The notes under the pieces were generated by a model that was given only the letters and a program-made list of their open reading frames with translations, was not told the DNA's origin and did not search any database. 64,000 nt of DNA from Psoroptes ovis (lineage: Eukaryota; Arthropoda; Arachnida; Sarcoptiformes; Psoroptidae). This document shows positions 27,001-42,000 of this stretch, piece by piece. Positions within the stretch are counted from its first letter, which is position 1. Each line of letters begins with the position of its first letter. Made by a program: the position numbers and the translations under genes. The DNA lies in assembly GCA_002943765.1 (NCBI GenBank), contig PQWQ01000015.1, forward strand, positions 682,001 through 746,000, in the 5' to 3' direction.

Positions 27001-30000
27001 ATTGTTTAGAATTTCCCGGTAAGTTTATTTGTTTATTTATTTATTCATAAATTTTCCTATTTTTTTTCCTGGAGACTAAACCTAAAAAAATGATAACAAA
27101 TTTGTCACATTTCTCATGACAGTAAATGAATTTTTGTTTTCATTACCGAATATTGTTATTATCATCAACATTATTATTATGATCATCATTCTCCATGATA
27201 TTATATCCTAGACATAAATTTTTTTTTCTATTTTCTTTTTCCTCATCAAATGAATGTTTATATGAATTTGAACTTAATCTTCTTTGTTGGAAAACAATAT
27301 TCTTTCAAATATTTGTCAAATTTTTTTTGTTTTATAATTTTGTCTGTATAGAAAAAAATAAGTAAATCAGATGATTTTCTTTTCTCCCCATCATTCACTG
27401 ACAAAAAAAAATTCATTCATGCATCGTTATATTAAATTAAGTATTCTATTTTAATCAATGAAAATACATGAAATATAAATATGTTTCAAATCGCTTATAA
27501 TCATTTCAATGTACAAGGTTTTTTTTTGTGTAGTCATTTTGTTTTTCCATTAACCTGGAATTAAGCATTGATATATTTTTGACATTAAAGAGGAATATTA
27601 AAAAAAAAATTCTACAAAATTTCTCTGAAAAAAAAGAATGAATCACAAATAATTAAAATGTTAATATTCAGATTTTTCTTGAACAAATTTGGAATTATAA
27701 AAGGAACAAAAAATTGTAAAAATAATTATTTACGCCATTGAAGCTGAAAAAAAAAATTTGATTCACAAAATTCACTTGGATTAAAATTTTGAATCTTTTT
27801 TCTCATTTCATTTTCCAAGAAATTCATGAACATAATCACGATGTTTGAAATTATTTTGACAATAATGTATTGATAAAATATCTTGAATCATCCCATATTA
27901 ATCGAAAAAAAACTAATTATCAATTTTCAATATTCAATCTCTTGTTCATTCATTCATTCATTGGTTCATTCATATTAATGATTTACAATGAGATTATTAT
28001 CATCATTATTTCCACCATTTTTTGACAATACTATCGTTTACATGATGCAAATGACAATGCTGAATACACACTGAATGAATCGAATAGTTGTTGTTGTTGT
28101 TGTTGTAATTTGATTTGCATCTTGTTTTCATTAATATTATTATCATTATAATTATTTCATTTCTTATTCTAATTTTTTTTTCTTATGATTTTCATATTGT
28201 GTAAATATGAATTAATTATCATCGACTAAAAGATGTGAAATAAAATGTGAAAAGAATACTGCCAAACTCTATACTATACGCAAATTCATTCATGAATTAA
28301 ATTGAATTTGAATTTTGAATTTCCAATTTTTTTCTTCTTCGTTTAGTTTGTTTATTATTGATTCTGAATACAAAATAAGAAAATGAAAAAAAAAATGAGA
28401 TTCAATTGTTGTTCCATGTAAAATAAGGGAAATTTTTCATTCTGTCAAAATATTTTCCATCATCTTGATTTTTTTCCAAAGAATTTTGATTTTTTTTCTG
28501 ATTATTATTATTATTATTTGGAATTCACTTTTACATTCATTTTTTTTCTTCATTCGTTCAATTCTTTGATTGATTTCAGAATTTTAAGGTTGTTATTATT
28601 ATCGTTATTATTATTATTGCTATTAGTTTTGCTTCATTTCTCAATAGAATTCGCCATAATTAATTTACATTCAAGGAAAAACAACGAGAAAAAAAACGAA
28701 ATTGAAAACAAAAAAATGAAAAGATAAATAGATAGTTAGATAGATAAATAATACCATCATATGTTTTTGCTTTGATTTAATAAATAAATAACCAAAAAAA
28801 ATAAGAAAGAATCAGCAGCATATGATCTTATATGATTCCCCATATGTTTTTCAAGTATTCCCGTTTGAATACAATGTCATTGGTTAGTTCGTTTGTTGGG
28901 TTGTTTGTTTCTTTCTTGAAGAATCAATTTAAAATCAATGGTTTTTATTTGATTTTTTATTATTGGTCTTGGTATATAAGAATAAGGAATAATTTGGATT
29001 CAATGTTTCCATCATTGATTGGTGTTTTTTCAGGCAAAACAAAAGTACAATTTCTCAATGATAAATGATATGCATTCATAAAAGATATTTTTTTTTTTTG
29101 CTAGAAAAATTTCAATTTGAAAATTGTTTTTTGCTTGAGACCCTGAGAAAATTTGAATTTCATCGATGAAAATTTCCCTAAATCGAAAGAATTTTGTGAT
29201 TTTGTAAATTTTAATTCAAAAAAAAAAAAAAAATTTCCAGGCAAAATTTTTCAGGCAAAAATCTTGGAACTTATATTTCATCGTTGAACAAATTTCTATC
29301 TATTCGTTTATCAATTTATCAATCTTTTTTGTTCTTATTCTTATTGTTTTTTAACAAGTTTATGCAATTTCAAACATACTTTTGTGTTTCAAAAAGAAAA
29401 TGAAGAAAACGAGGATTTTTTTTTTTCATCTCATAAATTTTCATCGATATTCATCACATTGATTTATTTTTTATTGTTATTTTCTTGAACGAAAAACCAT
29501 CATCGTATGAATAAATGATTACATCAAACATTGTTCAATAATAATAAGAATAATAATAACAATCTACCATATTATTATTAGGATGTGTATTTCATATATT
29601 CACAGCTTCGTAAGAAAAAAAGGAATAAAATTTAATGTTGATCCTTGAATCTTTTATTTCATTTTTTCCTTTATATTTTTTTTCGATTATTTCGATTAAA
29701 AATGAATGTATTTCGTTCTCGATATTGTTGTTGTTTGTTTTTTATGTTTCACTTCAAAGTCTTTTGTGTTTTGCTGCTTTTACTTATGAATTAATACAAC
29801 TAATTTTTTTTGTCTCAAACATTTTTTTTTTTTTTTTTTTTTTTGAAAAATAAATAATAGTTTCTTCTGAAAACATGTGTGCATTTACATTGGATTTTTC
29901 TTTAGTTAGTTTTTCGATTATTATGATGTTTTTTCGTTACAAATAAACTTGAATTTACGAATATTTTCATTATTATTATTATTATTATTACCATTATTCG

Positions 30001-30099
30001 TCGTCGTTATTAGCTATTATTGACTTGAAATCATGAACCATGAAATATTTTGAATTTTTATATGTATTCATTTCATTGTTATTTGGTATTTGTATTCAC

Positions 30100-30139
<40 letters not shown>

Positions 30140-32407
30140 GAAACAAAATTTTTTAAGATCATATTTTCTTTACGCTCTTTATTCTGGTAAATTCATGCAA
30201 ATTTCAAATTTATTCACATTTCATTAAAATGAAATATTCATTTCATTTCATTTGTAAATATTGTTTTTTATTCTCCCGAAAGATAAATAAAAGTTGGTGA
30301 ACGAAAAAAAATAATTAAAAATTTCAATTTTAATGGTTTTAAAATCTAAAATTTGAAATGAAAAAAAATTCAACTTTCGGAATTATTCCCTATGAACATC
30401 ATAGAAAAATTTTAAATAAACAAATGTTTGAATGAAATGATATGATACGATATACGGTAAAACCACATGTTTCAAGTTTATTTATTTATTTTTTCATTCA
30501 TTCATTTCAATATCGATTCAACTTGAATATACATAAAAACTTTTACATTCATTTTTTCATTCAAAAAAAAAAATGTTTATTTAATGTTGAAACTTTAAAC
30601 TTTACTGAAAATTTTTTGTTTCTTTGCTTCTTTGCCCACGCCAAATGATGAGATAATGAAATGAAATATAAAATATTTGAATAAAATTTCGATTTTCCAA
30701 AATTCTTAAATGTCAAATATTCGTTTGAATTTGAATAAATGTTCGATTAAATTGAAGTCATTTCTTAGATCTTTAGAGGAAATGCCAAAGTAAAAAAATT
30801 TGTAATACAAAGGAAAACAAACAAACAAAAAAAATGCCAAAAACATGACATTTTGGATCGAATGTGGATAGGAAGGGAAAACGATAAAGAACCAAAAAAA
30901 AAAAAAAAAAAAAATTATCAAATCAAATTCATATTGAATTTGAATTAAAATGACAATGTAAAAAAAATGAATGATAAAAATAACGAAAAATGAGCAATCA
31001 ATAGGAAAATTTGGAATTCATATATTATTTCATTTCATTTATTCCATTTTCTTCATGAATTAACTGACAATTGTATTTGCATTTGTATTATTATTTGTAT
31101 GATGATGATGATCATTATTATCATAATAATTTCTCGATAATTTTACAAAATTTCATTTTCTTTTCTTCATCTAAAAAATTTTCGCCATTTATTCTGTTCT
31201 ATTTTCAATAGATGAAACCATCATCATATATTTGGATAATGTTTGTATTAGCCCTAAAGTTTTATTCTATTTTATTTCATTTTTATTTCGATGAAATTTT
31301 CCAAATACAAATAATAGAAATGAAAATTTGCTTTTGTATTTTTTTTTTTGCCATTTTTTTTCTCCAATTTTTTTTTGCCCTTCTCCATTATTTCAAAATT
31401 ATTTATCTATAATTAGAAATAAAAAGGAGATGAGACAAAGAAAAAAAAATTTCAGCAAACTTTTCAAATGAATCGGAACTTTGAAACGGAAATTTCATTA
31501 TTATTTTTCATTTTAGTTTTATTTTATTTTTATTTGTATAATAATAATTTCCATTATTATCAAAATGATGAAATTCACAAAAAAAAGAAAAGAAAAAATT
31601 TATAAATAAATAAAAATACAATGGAAAAATATAAATATCATTTGAATCATATCAAATTCAGCTTCTTCAATCTCATTATTCATCGATTTCATTTGAAACA
31701 TATCTTTCACCAACAGTTTTGATTCATATTCATCTTGCACCAATTTCGTTTTTGTCTTCTTTTTTTTTGCATACTTTATAATTATGATTAACAACAACAA
31801 CAACAACAACGAAATTTGCTTAATTTGATTCCTTTACATCGCCCTCAACAAAAAAAATGTCACAAAAATTTCTTTTATTTTATTCATTTTCAAAATGTTT
31901 TTTCCTCATGTTTCAATCATAGAAAATTAGAATCGAAATTCTTTGGAAATTTATTCATAATAAAATACAATTTCAGACAAATTCATCTTCATTGATTGAA
32001 TGTGAACCTGTGACAATGTTTTTTTTTTTTCTCTCTCAATTCATTTGTATTTGTGTTATTGTGTTTATGTGAAAAATAAACAAAGTCGAAGAAAAAAAAA
32101 ATTTTTTTTCTGTGATAAAATGAATGACATTGAATCAGTATAACAAAAAGAAAAAAACGAAAATTTAGCAAAATGTTTTCTTTTTTTTTCTTCAATAAAT
32201 ATATGTAAATGAATGTAATATGCAAGAATCGTATTCTTGTGTAAATTTCTTAAGAAAACAAATTTTTTATTTTTCTTTCTAAAAATTTTCCTTTTCTTGA
32301 AATTTTATTATTATTATTCCTTTCTGTTTCCTTTATATCATTGAATCATTGAAATAATGATTGAAATTGAATTATAATATATTCTTGTCTATTTATTCAT
32401 GTTTTTT

Positions 32408-32442
<35 letters not shown>

Positions 32443-35400
32443 TTAAATTCATTTGAATGTTAATTTTTTTTCATCTTTTTCATTTTTCAATAAAAATTGA
32501 ATTCAATACAAAATTCAAAATTTTCAAGAATTGAAATGAATCGTGACAGTAAGACGCAACAATAACAGCAGCAATTTCCATGAATTTTCTTTTTTTTTTT
32601 TTTTTTTTTGTTCTTTCCATGATTCCGATGATTATCATTTCATATAATATTTATAATAATAATAATAATAACAATGTTTGTTTTATGAAATTTTTCTTTT
32701 TTCACATTGAATGAAAAAAAAATGATGTTCTTCATGTACATACAAACACACATATTAAGATGTTTGTTTGACAAATATGTATTCATAATGATTATGTAAT
32801 CATAATCATGTGATATATTTCTTTTTTTTTCGTAAAATTATAAGGAAAATTGAATGTTTGAATCAATGTAAGTTTGAATGAAATGAAATAAAATCAGATG
32901 CAGTAATATTGATAATGCTAATGATGAAGAAAAATAATAATAATGATGATTATAATAATTATAATAATAATAATCAGGTTCAAATGGAATATTACATATA
33001 TTATATTAACAATATATTTAGCAATCGTTTGATGATGATAATATATTCTGATATAAATTTGAGGAAAAAATTGAATATTCTAATTGAATTTTTCGATTCT
33101 TGTCTCATTGACTGGCACCCAACAGTTTCATTGTTCTTGTTTGTCGCCGTCGTATATTTCGTTCATTGCTACTGTCATTATTAGTGGTATTTTACATGAA
33201 TGCTGCATATTGATTAATTCTATTTTTTGTCCTAATTATCATTTTTTTTTTTTGATTTTAATCGTTTATCAGAGCAAAATAACAAATACTGAGAATAAAA
33301 AATAATAATATTAATTAAAAAAATCGATTGATTAATCATTCTTTTCTATATTTTTTTTCTTTCTGAAATCACCATAGAGAATTGTGAACCAATTTTGCGT
33401 ACTATCTATACACTCTATAGACGACATTTGTTAAACAAAAATATTCCTTCAAATGATTACGAGGGGAACAATTTACCGACAAAAATGAAGCCATTCAATA
33501 ATGCTGTTGATAATGGTAACGATGTCGATGGCCGTAGAGACCAACAGGCGTTATTATCATCATCATCAACATCACGATCGTCTCAGCTGGCCAATGACCA
33601 GTTAATGTTACGACCTAAATTCTCCAGTATAGAATCATCAAGTCAAAACAATCCAGTTGAAATTATTCCCGCATATTCAATTCATTCTTCATCGAGTATA
33701 AATGGGAATATGAAACATAGTGATACTGGTAGTAGTATTTTCAATAATGAACAGTCTAACATGGTTAATTATACGCCCAATGTTGAAAAAATATTTGAAA
33801 CAGCAACAATGTTCAAACAAGATAATTCTACTGCTCCAACCGCAACAACACTCGAACCACATAGAATTCTGAAAGAATCTGATTCATATCGACAAAGAAA
33901 GAATATTATTCATCATCCATCTGACATGCTCGACAATGACGCCGATAAAAAAATACTACAAAATAACAAAAATTCTTCCATCGATTTGAATGAACAAAAA
34001 CAAACACAACCACCTCCCATCTCTTCTTCATCTTTTTTTCCATGTTCTTCTGATCAACAATCGATTCCATTATTATCAGTTTCAAGTATGACAGCTATAG
34101 AATCGAATCCAAATAGTAGTAGTTTGAATAACAAAAATAATGATGTCGATCATAATGTTAGTGAAAATAAAATTTTCAAATCATCGTCGATCGAAGTTTG
34201 TCAGTCATCATTCACAACACCAACGGCAATATCGCAAAATGAGTGCAATAAAGAAATGAACAATGAGTTATTTGATTTGAATTCGATGAACACCGGGAAA
34301 ATTGAATGTAATAGAAATTATAATAAACATAAGAATAATGATGAAAATGTTTCAACAATCAATGATCATTATTTATTATCATGTAATGATAAGAATTCTG
34401 CACAAACAACTAATAATATCGATCCAACTAAACAAGAAAGCCATGTTACTGTTAAACCTGAAATATTGCAATATAATGACAGTAATACAGGTAAATCGTT
34501 AGATATTTCATGTAAAAAACAATTATTACAAACAAATCGTGTAATCAAAAAAACTGATATAAAACAGCCAAATATTTTGAATAAATATCATTCATTTGAT
34601 GAAACTAATTTCAATGAACAACAAATTTATAATCTATTAAATGTTGAAAATGTTCGACAAACAGCTGAACGATATTTATTATATCAAATTCAACAACAAT
34701 ATTATAATCGACAACGACAGAATCAATTGCAGCGACAACAACAACAACAAAATTTTTTCAATTTAAATCAAAATAATGATAAAAAAATGAATGATGCTAA
34801 AAATAAAATAAATACTAATACTAATACTACTACTAATAATAATAATACTGATAGTCAGAATCAAATAAAACAAGAACAAAATTCATCGAATCCTAATCAA
34901 CATTTGAACAATATTAATTCTAGTGATAATAGTTCAGTTAATAATAATCAACAAAATAATACTGATTTAATTAATAAAATGTCTATATTAACCATACAAC
35001 AATCGAATAATAATCATCAACGATCACCAACAACATCATTACCATCAACATCATCAACATTATCATTTGATCATCATCTTTCATTTGACTATCATCATCC
35101 TAATCATCTTAAGCAACAACAATCATTACCACAGGTAGGCGTTTTTTTTCTTAGAATTGAAAATTTTTGGTTTGTTTAAAAATTCAAGAAAATATATTCA
35201 ATTCTATTATTCAATGTTTTGATGATCAATGATTGAGAATTCCTTATTCATTCTTGATGCCATAAGTGGCCAAATTTGCAATCAAACATCTGAAAATTCT
35301 AGAATTTTTCAATTCCATTTAATAATTGAATTAATTTTCAAGATATTTGATCCTCATCAACAATCATTAATTTTTATTTTTGTTTCGATAATATCATGTT

Positions 35401-36017
35401 CGAGTATTCTAAATCATTATTATCATCATTATCAATGTTGATCAAATTTTTATTGTTTTGATCAATCAAAGGAATTTACTGATTTATTTCCTTTATTATA
35501 TATTTCATGATTTCAACATGAGAAAAAAAATTCGGAAAAATTTCGAAAAACATATGAATCATTTTTCCTGAATGCAATTGTATCGATGAATTTGATCGAA
35601 AATTATGTTTTACAGTACAAATATCATAAAATCGTTATTTTTTTTCTTTTTCTTTTATCATCACAAAACATTTCAAAATCATGTGACAATTCGTTTTTCA
35701 CAATTCATTCAATTTATTTTGTTCATAAAATTGATCAATGGCCATTGAGCTGACAAATTTTAATTGATTGATTATTTTCATTACGATACAATTGTTTTTG
35801 TACATTTTGAGAAGAGTAAAAAAACATGTAATAATGGACGAACCAAGAGAAATGAATTGAATTCCAATCCAAGGAAAAAAAAAGAAAAAATTGAATTTGT
35901 TTTTGTACGTTTGTTGTATCTTTTGTTGTTCATATTTCAAAGTTGTTATTTGAAAAAAATGTTTTTTTTTTTTGAGTACAATTTCATTAATTTAAATTAA
36001 CACTGAGCAAAAACATA

Positions 36018-36050
<33 letters not shown>

Positions 36051-39000
36051 TATAGATTCATTTAAAATCGATTTGAAAAAGAATTTATTCGACATTTTTT
36101 TTCTTCTCCTCTAAAATTTCAAGATCAATCATTAAAATTGATCATTTTAAATCAAATCAGAAAGGTTCAATTTCAATTTTTTTAGCTTTTGTCAATCGAA
36201 AATTCTATTAATTCAATGTCACCAATCTCACAAAATATGTTGATGAAGTTTTTAGTATTTTTTTCAGATCGATTTTTTTCTTTCATCAACAACATCATTT
36301 TGGCGAAATCCAATGAAACAAAAGTTTGTTTTTTTATTCACTGTTCCACTTTTACTTGGAATTTTGTGAGACAAAACAACAGAAAATCTAGAGCTAAGCG
36401 ATCAATGTGTAAATCAGGAATTTCAATGCTAAAAACTTTCGTAAACTTTTCACGAATTTTTGCAAATTTCGATTCGTTATAAATCATTCGCTTTGCATGT
36501 GATGCTTTTTGTATAGTTGAAATAGCCGTCATAAAGAAAGGTCGTTAAATTTTTCAAATTGTGTTTTTTATCCCAACTTTGCCTATTTTTCAAGTGACAA
36601 ATCTGATAACTAGTGATCTCAAACTTTTATCTTTTATTGATCTCAACCCCAACTACCATCTTACAAACTTGTGATAATTAAATTGGCTTAAATAAATCCT
36701 TTTACCCCCTGTTTTTCACGAGCAAGTGCTCAGTGCAATTTGCGCGCCAAAATCATGGCAAAACAACAAAAACAACAAAACAAACAAACTCCCTCTCCCT
36801 ACCCTAAACCATGCACCCCCATCCCCCCTTCAACAGAACAAACACACAAATCCGCCAACAACATCGATTCAGAATTAGAAAACCTCCAAAACAATTTACC
36901 AGAAATCGCTAAATACGACTTAGGTAAGTGTTGTGACACACTAGATCTTTTCCAGAAAATCAACGACAAGCGCTCCGTCAGCAAATACCTGGACATCATC
37001 GCAGCAATATCGATCACACTTAGATCCCTAGACACCAGTAATGGGCTCCTGAAAACCATTAACAATTCTATAAGCGAACTAAAAACCTCAATCACTCGAC
37101 CACAAGCCACCTATGCTCAAATAGCCAAACAAACACCACAAACAATAACACAGCATCAAGAAATCAAAGAGAAAGAAAAAACTATTATAATTAAACCAAA
37201 AGACAATATTCCACCTCAAGCCATCGAAAACGAAGTTAAAAACGCAATCAAAAATTCTAACAACAAAATTAAAATCAATAACATCACAAACAAGAAAAGA
37301 TGCATGATAGTTAAGATACCACATGATGATAAGTCAGCTAACGAGCTAACCAACACCATAAACAACAGCGATCTCACCAAAAACATATGCTCAGCATACA
37401 CAGCCAAAATGAAAGACCCCACAATCACCATCAAGAATATCTCAGCGGACACAGATCTCAACACCCTGATACAACAAATCACAAACAACAACGAGGAGCT
37501 TTCCGATCTCAAAGACGAGATGAAAATCCTCTTCCAATTAAAACGAGGCAATAATGTAAACAGACACATAAACATAGTTATGAGAGTAAGCCCGAGAGTT
37601 TTTCACATAATCGACACCAAACTTAACAATTTAATATACCTGGACTTCCAATGTTGTGAAGTTCAACTCAAACTTCTTGTCAATCAATGCCAAAAATGCT
37701 TCAAATTCAACCATCGCACCAAAGAATGCACCAACACCACACAATGTAAAACTTGCGGACAAGAAAAACACAATAACCATGAATGCTCAACAACACCTTC
37801 TTGCGTCAACTGCAAAAACACGATTAGATTCCATAACAACACAACACATGCCCCAAACACTACCGCGTGCCCAATTTACCAAATGCAATTAGAAAAACTC
37901 AGAGATCAGACGCAACTCCATCCATAAACACCCACAACTCACACACCTTAACACACTCATCATGGAACAGACACAATACACAATTAATTTTCTACAACAG
38001 AATCTACGCAAGAGTCTTATCGCGACCAAAGAACTGATCCAACAAACAAATCTTAACACACCACACATAATTTTAATACAAGAACCATACACAGCAAACA
38101 CCAACAAAGTATTAGGATTTCCCCTGAACATCACCAAATACCACACCACTGACAAAACACCGAATGCCGCAATCATAATCACCCAAAACAACTTACTCAC
38201 CAAATTCCTCACAGAATTCTCAAATAGCAATATCACAACAATTCAAATACAATTACAAGACACAACACTGATTGTAACAAACGCATACATAAAACCTAAC
38301 ACATTTAATGTCGAAGACATAGACATAATATCTAAAATCCTCACAACATTCAAAAACCTACCAATAATCATCACCGGCGACTTCAATGCCCGTCATCCTC
38401 TCTGGAAAGATTCCCTCACAAATCAGCACGGCACACAACTAGCGAATCTAATTAACCACTTCGAATTAGTAATACACAACAATAACCAACCAACTTGCAT
38501 ACGCCCCAACGGCTCCAGCATCATCGACATCACCCTTACCAACAGCAAAGCCACATATAATCTCATCGATTGGAATTCCGCACGAAACACCAACACAATC
38601 TTTGACCACGTCTGCATCACTTTCTCATTCTCCACAAAACACATAATTCCCACGAACATACCAAACTCAACCAAAAAATTCGATGAGAAAAGAGCAGATT
38701 GGACTAGTTTCAACAATTACTTCAATCCTAACACAATACAACTCCTAAATAGAGAAATAACCGACATAAAAACAACATCAGAACTAGACTCACTAGCATC
38801 AAATCTAACGAATCTCATAAAAGAAGCGGCTTACCACTCAATACCAACCAGAAAACACAACACATACAACATGCGTACACCTTGGTGGGATGATGAATTA
38901 AAACTTATGCAAATAACAGTACGCAACTACAGAAATTTATATCAACACGAAAAAAATCCACAGATCAAATCAATTAAATTCCTCGAATATAAAAAATATC

Positions 39001-42000
39001 GCAACAAATACGTCAAAACAATATATAAGAAAAAACAACAGAGTTGGAGAGAGTTTTTAGAACAAGCGCACAGCAATGACACGTGGGGCAACACATATAA
39101 AATCATCAAATCAACAATTTCCCCCAGATCATACAAACTTCCTATCCTCGAAAACAAATCACACCACCAAAACAAAGACATCATCAACAATATCCTTGAT
39201 ACACTATTCCCTAACGACACATCAACACTACAGCATCAACAGTTACCATCATCAATTCATGTCAACAACCAAATAATAATCACAGAAGAAATGGTCAAAT
39301 CACACATCGAAAATAGCAACAACAAAAAATCACCAGGTCCCGACTTCATTACAAACTTGATGCTCAAGCAAATCAAAGACACCATCACCCCATCACTAAC
39401 ACTCTTATTCAACAAATGTATAACACTCGGTCACTTCCCCACATGCTGGAAACACGCTGCCCTAATTATTATTCCCAAACCAAACAAAACAGACTATGAC
39501 AACCCTAAAAATTACAGACCAATTAGCTTACTGTCAAACATAGGAAAAATTCTCGAAAAAATAATACAAAAACTTATGCAAAACTACATGATAACTCACG
39601 ACATAATAAACCCAAATCAACACGGATTCACCAAACACAAATCGACCATCACAGCACTACAAAACATCACAGAAAACATCATACACAATAAACAACACAC
39701 ACTCACATCGGTGTTATCCATTGATTACACCGGCGCTTTTGACAACGCAAACTGGGCCATCATCACAAACAACATGAATAACTACAACTTCCCAACACAA
39801 CTAACACGCATAATACAAAGTTTTCTCTCCAACAGAACAATCACGTTCAAACACAACAACACGTCAACAGGTAAGACACTAACAAAAGGCTGCCCACAAG
39901 GTAGCCCCCTTTCTCCCACCCTTTGGAACCTAGTTATAAATCCCCTCCTAAACAAATTCAACGTCCCCAACGCCCAAATATTTGCATATGCAGATGATCT
40001 CACAATAATCTGTTCAGGCACAAACACAGAAACACTACACCACACTATCCAATCGTCACTAACACTTGTACACGAATGGTCATTAGAAAACCAACTACAG
40101 ATAAACACACTAAAAACCAACATCCTGCACTTCCACAAGAAACATTTGAATACACCTATCTCATTAAACAACAACACCATAGAAATTGTAAACCAAACAA
40201 AGATATTAGGAATCACTTTTGCAAATCACCCCCACAAAAACAAAATAAACTTTTCCACACACATACACAACACTGCAACGAAAGCCAACAAACTCAAAAA
40301 TACAATAATACACTTTTGTAAAAACACCTACGGAATAAACACACAAAAACGTAAAAACATCTACAAAGGTCTAATCAGACCAATCTTGACCTATGGCTCT
40401 GAAATATGGTCAGAACACATAAACAAAAAACACTGGAGTACACTCGATTCCATAGAACACCAGACACTTAAAAACACGATAATGGCTTTCAAAACAGTAT
40501 CCAAAGCAACAACAACAATACTCACACAAATCGAACCCTTACACACAAACATCAAAATCAAAAACCTTAAACACCAACACAGAACGAACACAGACCCAAA
40601 TATACATCTCGAACAAGACATAACACTAGAAACACAAATACAAAACATCAAACAAGAATCCCTACACAACACATATCAAAATTGCAACGAAAATTTCAAA
40701 TCATTCTTTCCCACATACAGAATCCCCAAATACATAAAAACAAATTTCTACACAACACAATTTTTCACCGGACACGGACACTTCACATCCTACCTTCATA
40801 GAATCAACAGATCAAACACTAACACATGCACCTGCACGAACACCACCCAAGACCCTACACACCTACTGTTACACTGCCCACATTACACTAACATAAAAAC
40901 ACAACTCTATTTACACAACATCACATCACTTAACCAATTCACACAAAACAAAAACACATACACACGTTTCAAAAACTATGTAAACACATTCACGATACAC
41001 TAACACACACACAGGCGACACAACAACACTAACAAACTTGTAAATATTCCAATTTTATTTTATACTTACTTTCAGCGAGAATATCCGAATAGGATAAATC
41101 GCATAAATAAATTATTATTATTATTATTATTATTATTATGTGATGCTTTTTGTTTATTTTTTTGATTAATATTAGTCATTTTTTTCCGCTTGACGAAATC
41201 AAAATTGATTCCTTTTTGATTTAATTTAGATTTTTTTTTTGCTTTTGTATTCATTTTTTTTTTCCTAACATTTTTCTGTTTTCATTCAAATCCAATCGAT
41301 ACACAATACAAATCACTTGAAAAAAGTTTACTTTTTTTTCGCTTTATTTTATCGGTGATTCAAAGATAATAATCATGGAAAAAAAATAATGCAAAAAATG
41401 GCCTGAAGCATGCTGTTTTTTCATGATTTTTAATATTTTTTTTTGCAATTTTTGAATATTGTTTCGCTTATTTGTATTTTTTTTTCTACTTTCACCATAT
41501 TCGATAATAATGATGATGATTTGCATTGTTTGATTTTCATTTTTCTTGAACAAATATCAAACATATTTGAATGACTAATGTGTATATTTGTGATTCGTGA
41601 TCAAAATATTTGTCACGTTTATTTTTACAAAGAAAAAAAATTGGATCAAAATTTTTTCTTTTGTTCAAAAGTTTGATCAAATTTTTCTGATGATTTAAAT
41701 GATGGAAATTTTTGTACTATTTGTTTTAATTCTAATTCATTTTATTTTTCTATAGACAATTTAGACAAAGTAAAAAATGAAAAATTAGTACAGATTTATT
41801 TGATGATAATATCATCAATATAATCATAATGATTATCATAATAAGGTTCAATTTTATATTCATGCAATCAAAAAAGAAAGCATTTATAATGGCTGAATAA
41901 TGGCTGAATCAATTTATAATAAATTGAAAACTAATCAAAATTGTAATATTGATTTGATTGAAAATTGAATCATTATTGACAATAGATTACTATTGATTAC

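Larger units (their letters stand above)
27019..33377. other. loco intron 3
   Basis: A 6.4-kb intron with GTAAGT donor. It carries a 36-bp A run at 30101-30136, a 32-bp T run at 32410-32441 and several ATT/AAT repeats. No ORF here resembles a known protein. Confidence 0.6.
36513..41137 (+). mobile_element. Full-length non-LTR (LINE) retrotransposon, Jockey/I/R1-like
   Basis: A 4.6-kb element bounded by a perfect 16-bp target duplication and ending in a (TTA)n tail at about 41111-41137. It has a 240-bp leader, ORF1 with three zinc knuckles, a 34-nt spacer and ORF2 with endonuclease and reverse transcriptase. There is no RNase H domain, which argues against a canonical I element; Jockey or R1-type clades remain possible. 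The sense strand is strikingly A/C-rich and G-poor compared with the host genes. Both ORFs are uninterrupted, so the copy is young and possibly active. It lies in sense orientation in loco intron 4. Confidence 0.92.
36338..41254 (-). pseudogene. Minus-strand small basic protein ORF interrupted by a retrotransposon
   Basis: The 5' part runs from an ATG at 41254 down to the insertion (39 codons, Lys-rich: MNTKAKKKSKLNQKG). The 3' part runs from the other side of the element down to a stop at 36338 (52 codons; includes ESKFAKIREKFTKVF and IPDLHIDRLALDFLLF). The 16-bp target duplication reads QKASH in the same frame on both sides, so removing the element and one duplicate would leave a continuous frame of about 91 codons. 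AATAAA overlaps the stop on this strand. I do not recognise the family. It may be a real gene broken by the insertion, or a chance ORF; AT-rich intron DNA yields several ORFs of this length. Confidence 0.35.

Noticed and set aside
30101..30136. Long A run as the tail of a processed pseudogene or SINE
   Set aside because: No gene-like or tRNA-like body precedes it and no flanking duplication is visible.
36189..36482. 97-codon plus-strand ORF before the LINE
   Set aside because: It overlaps the minus-strand ORF, which has the more protein-like composition and continues across the insertion; the plus frame is probably its shadow.
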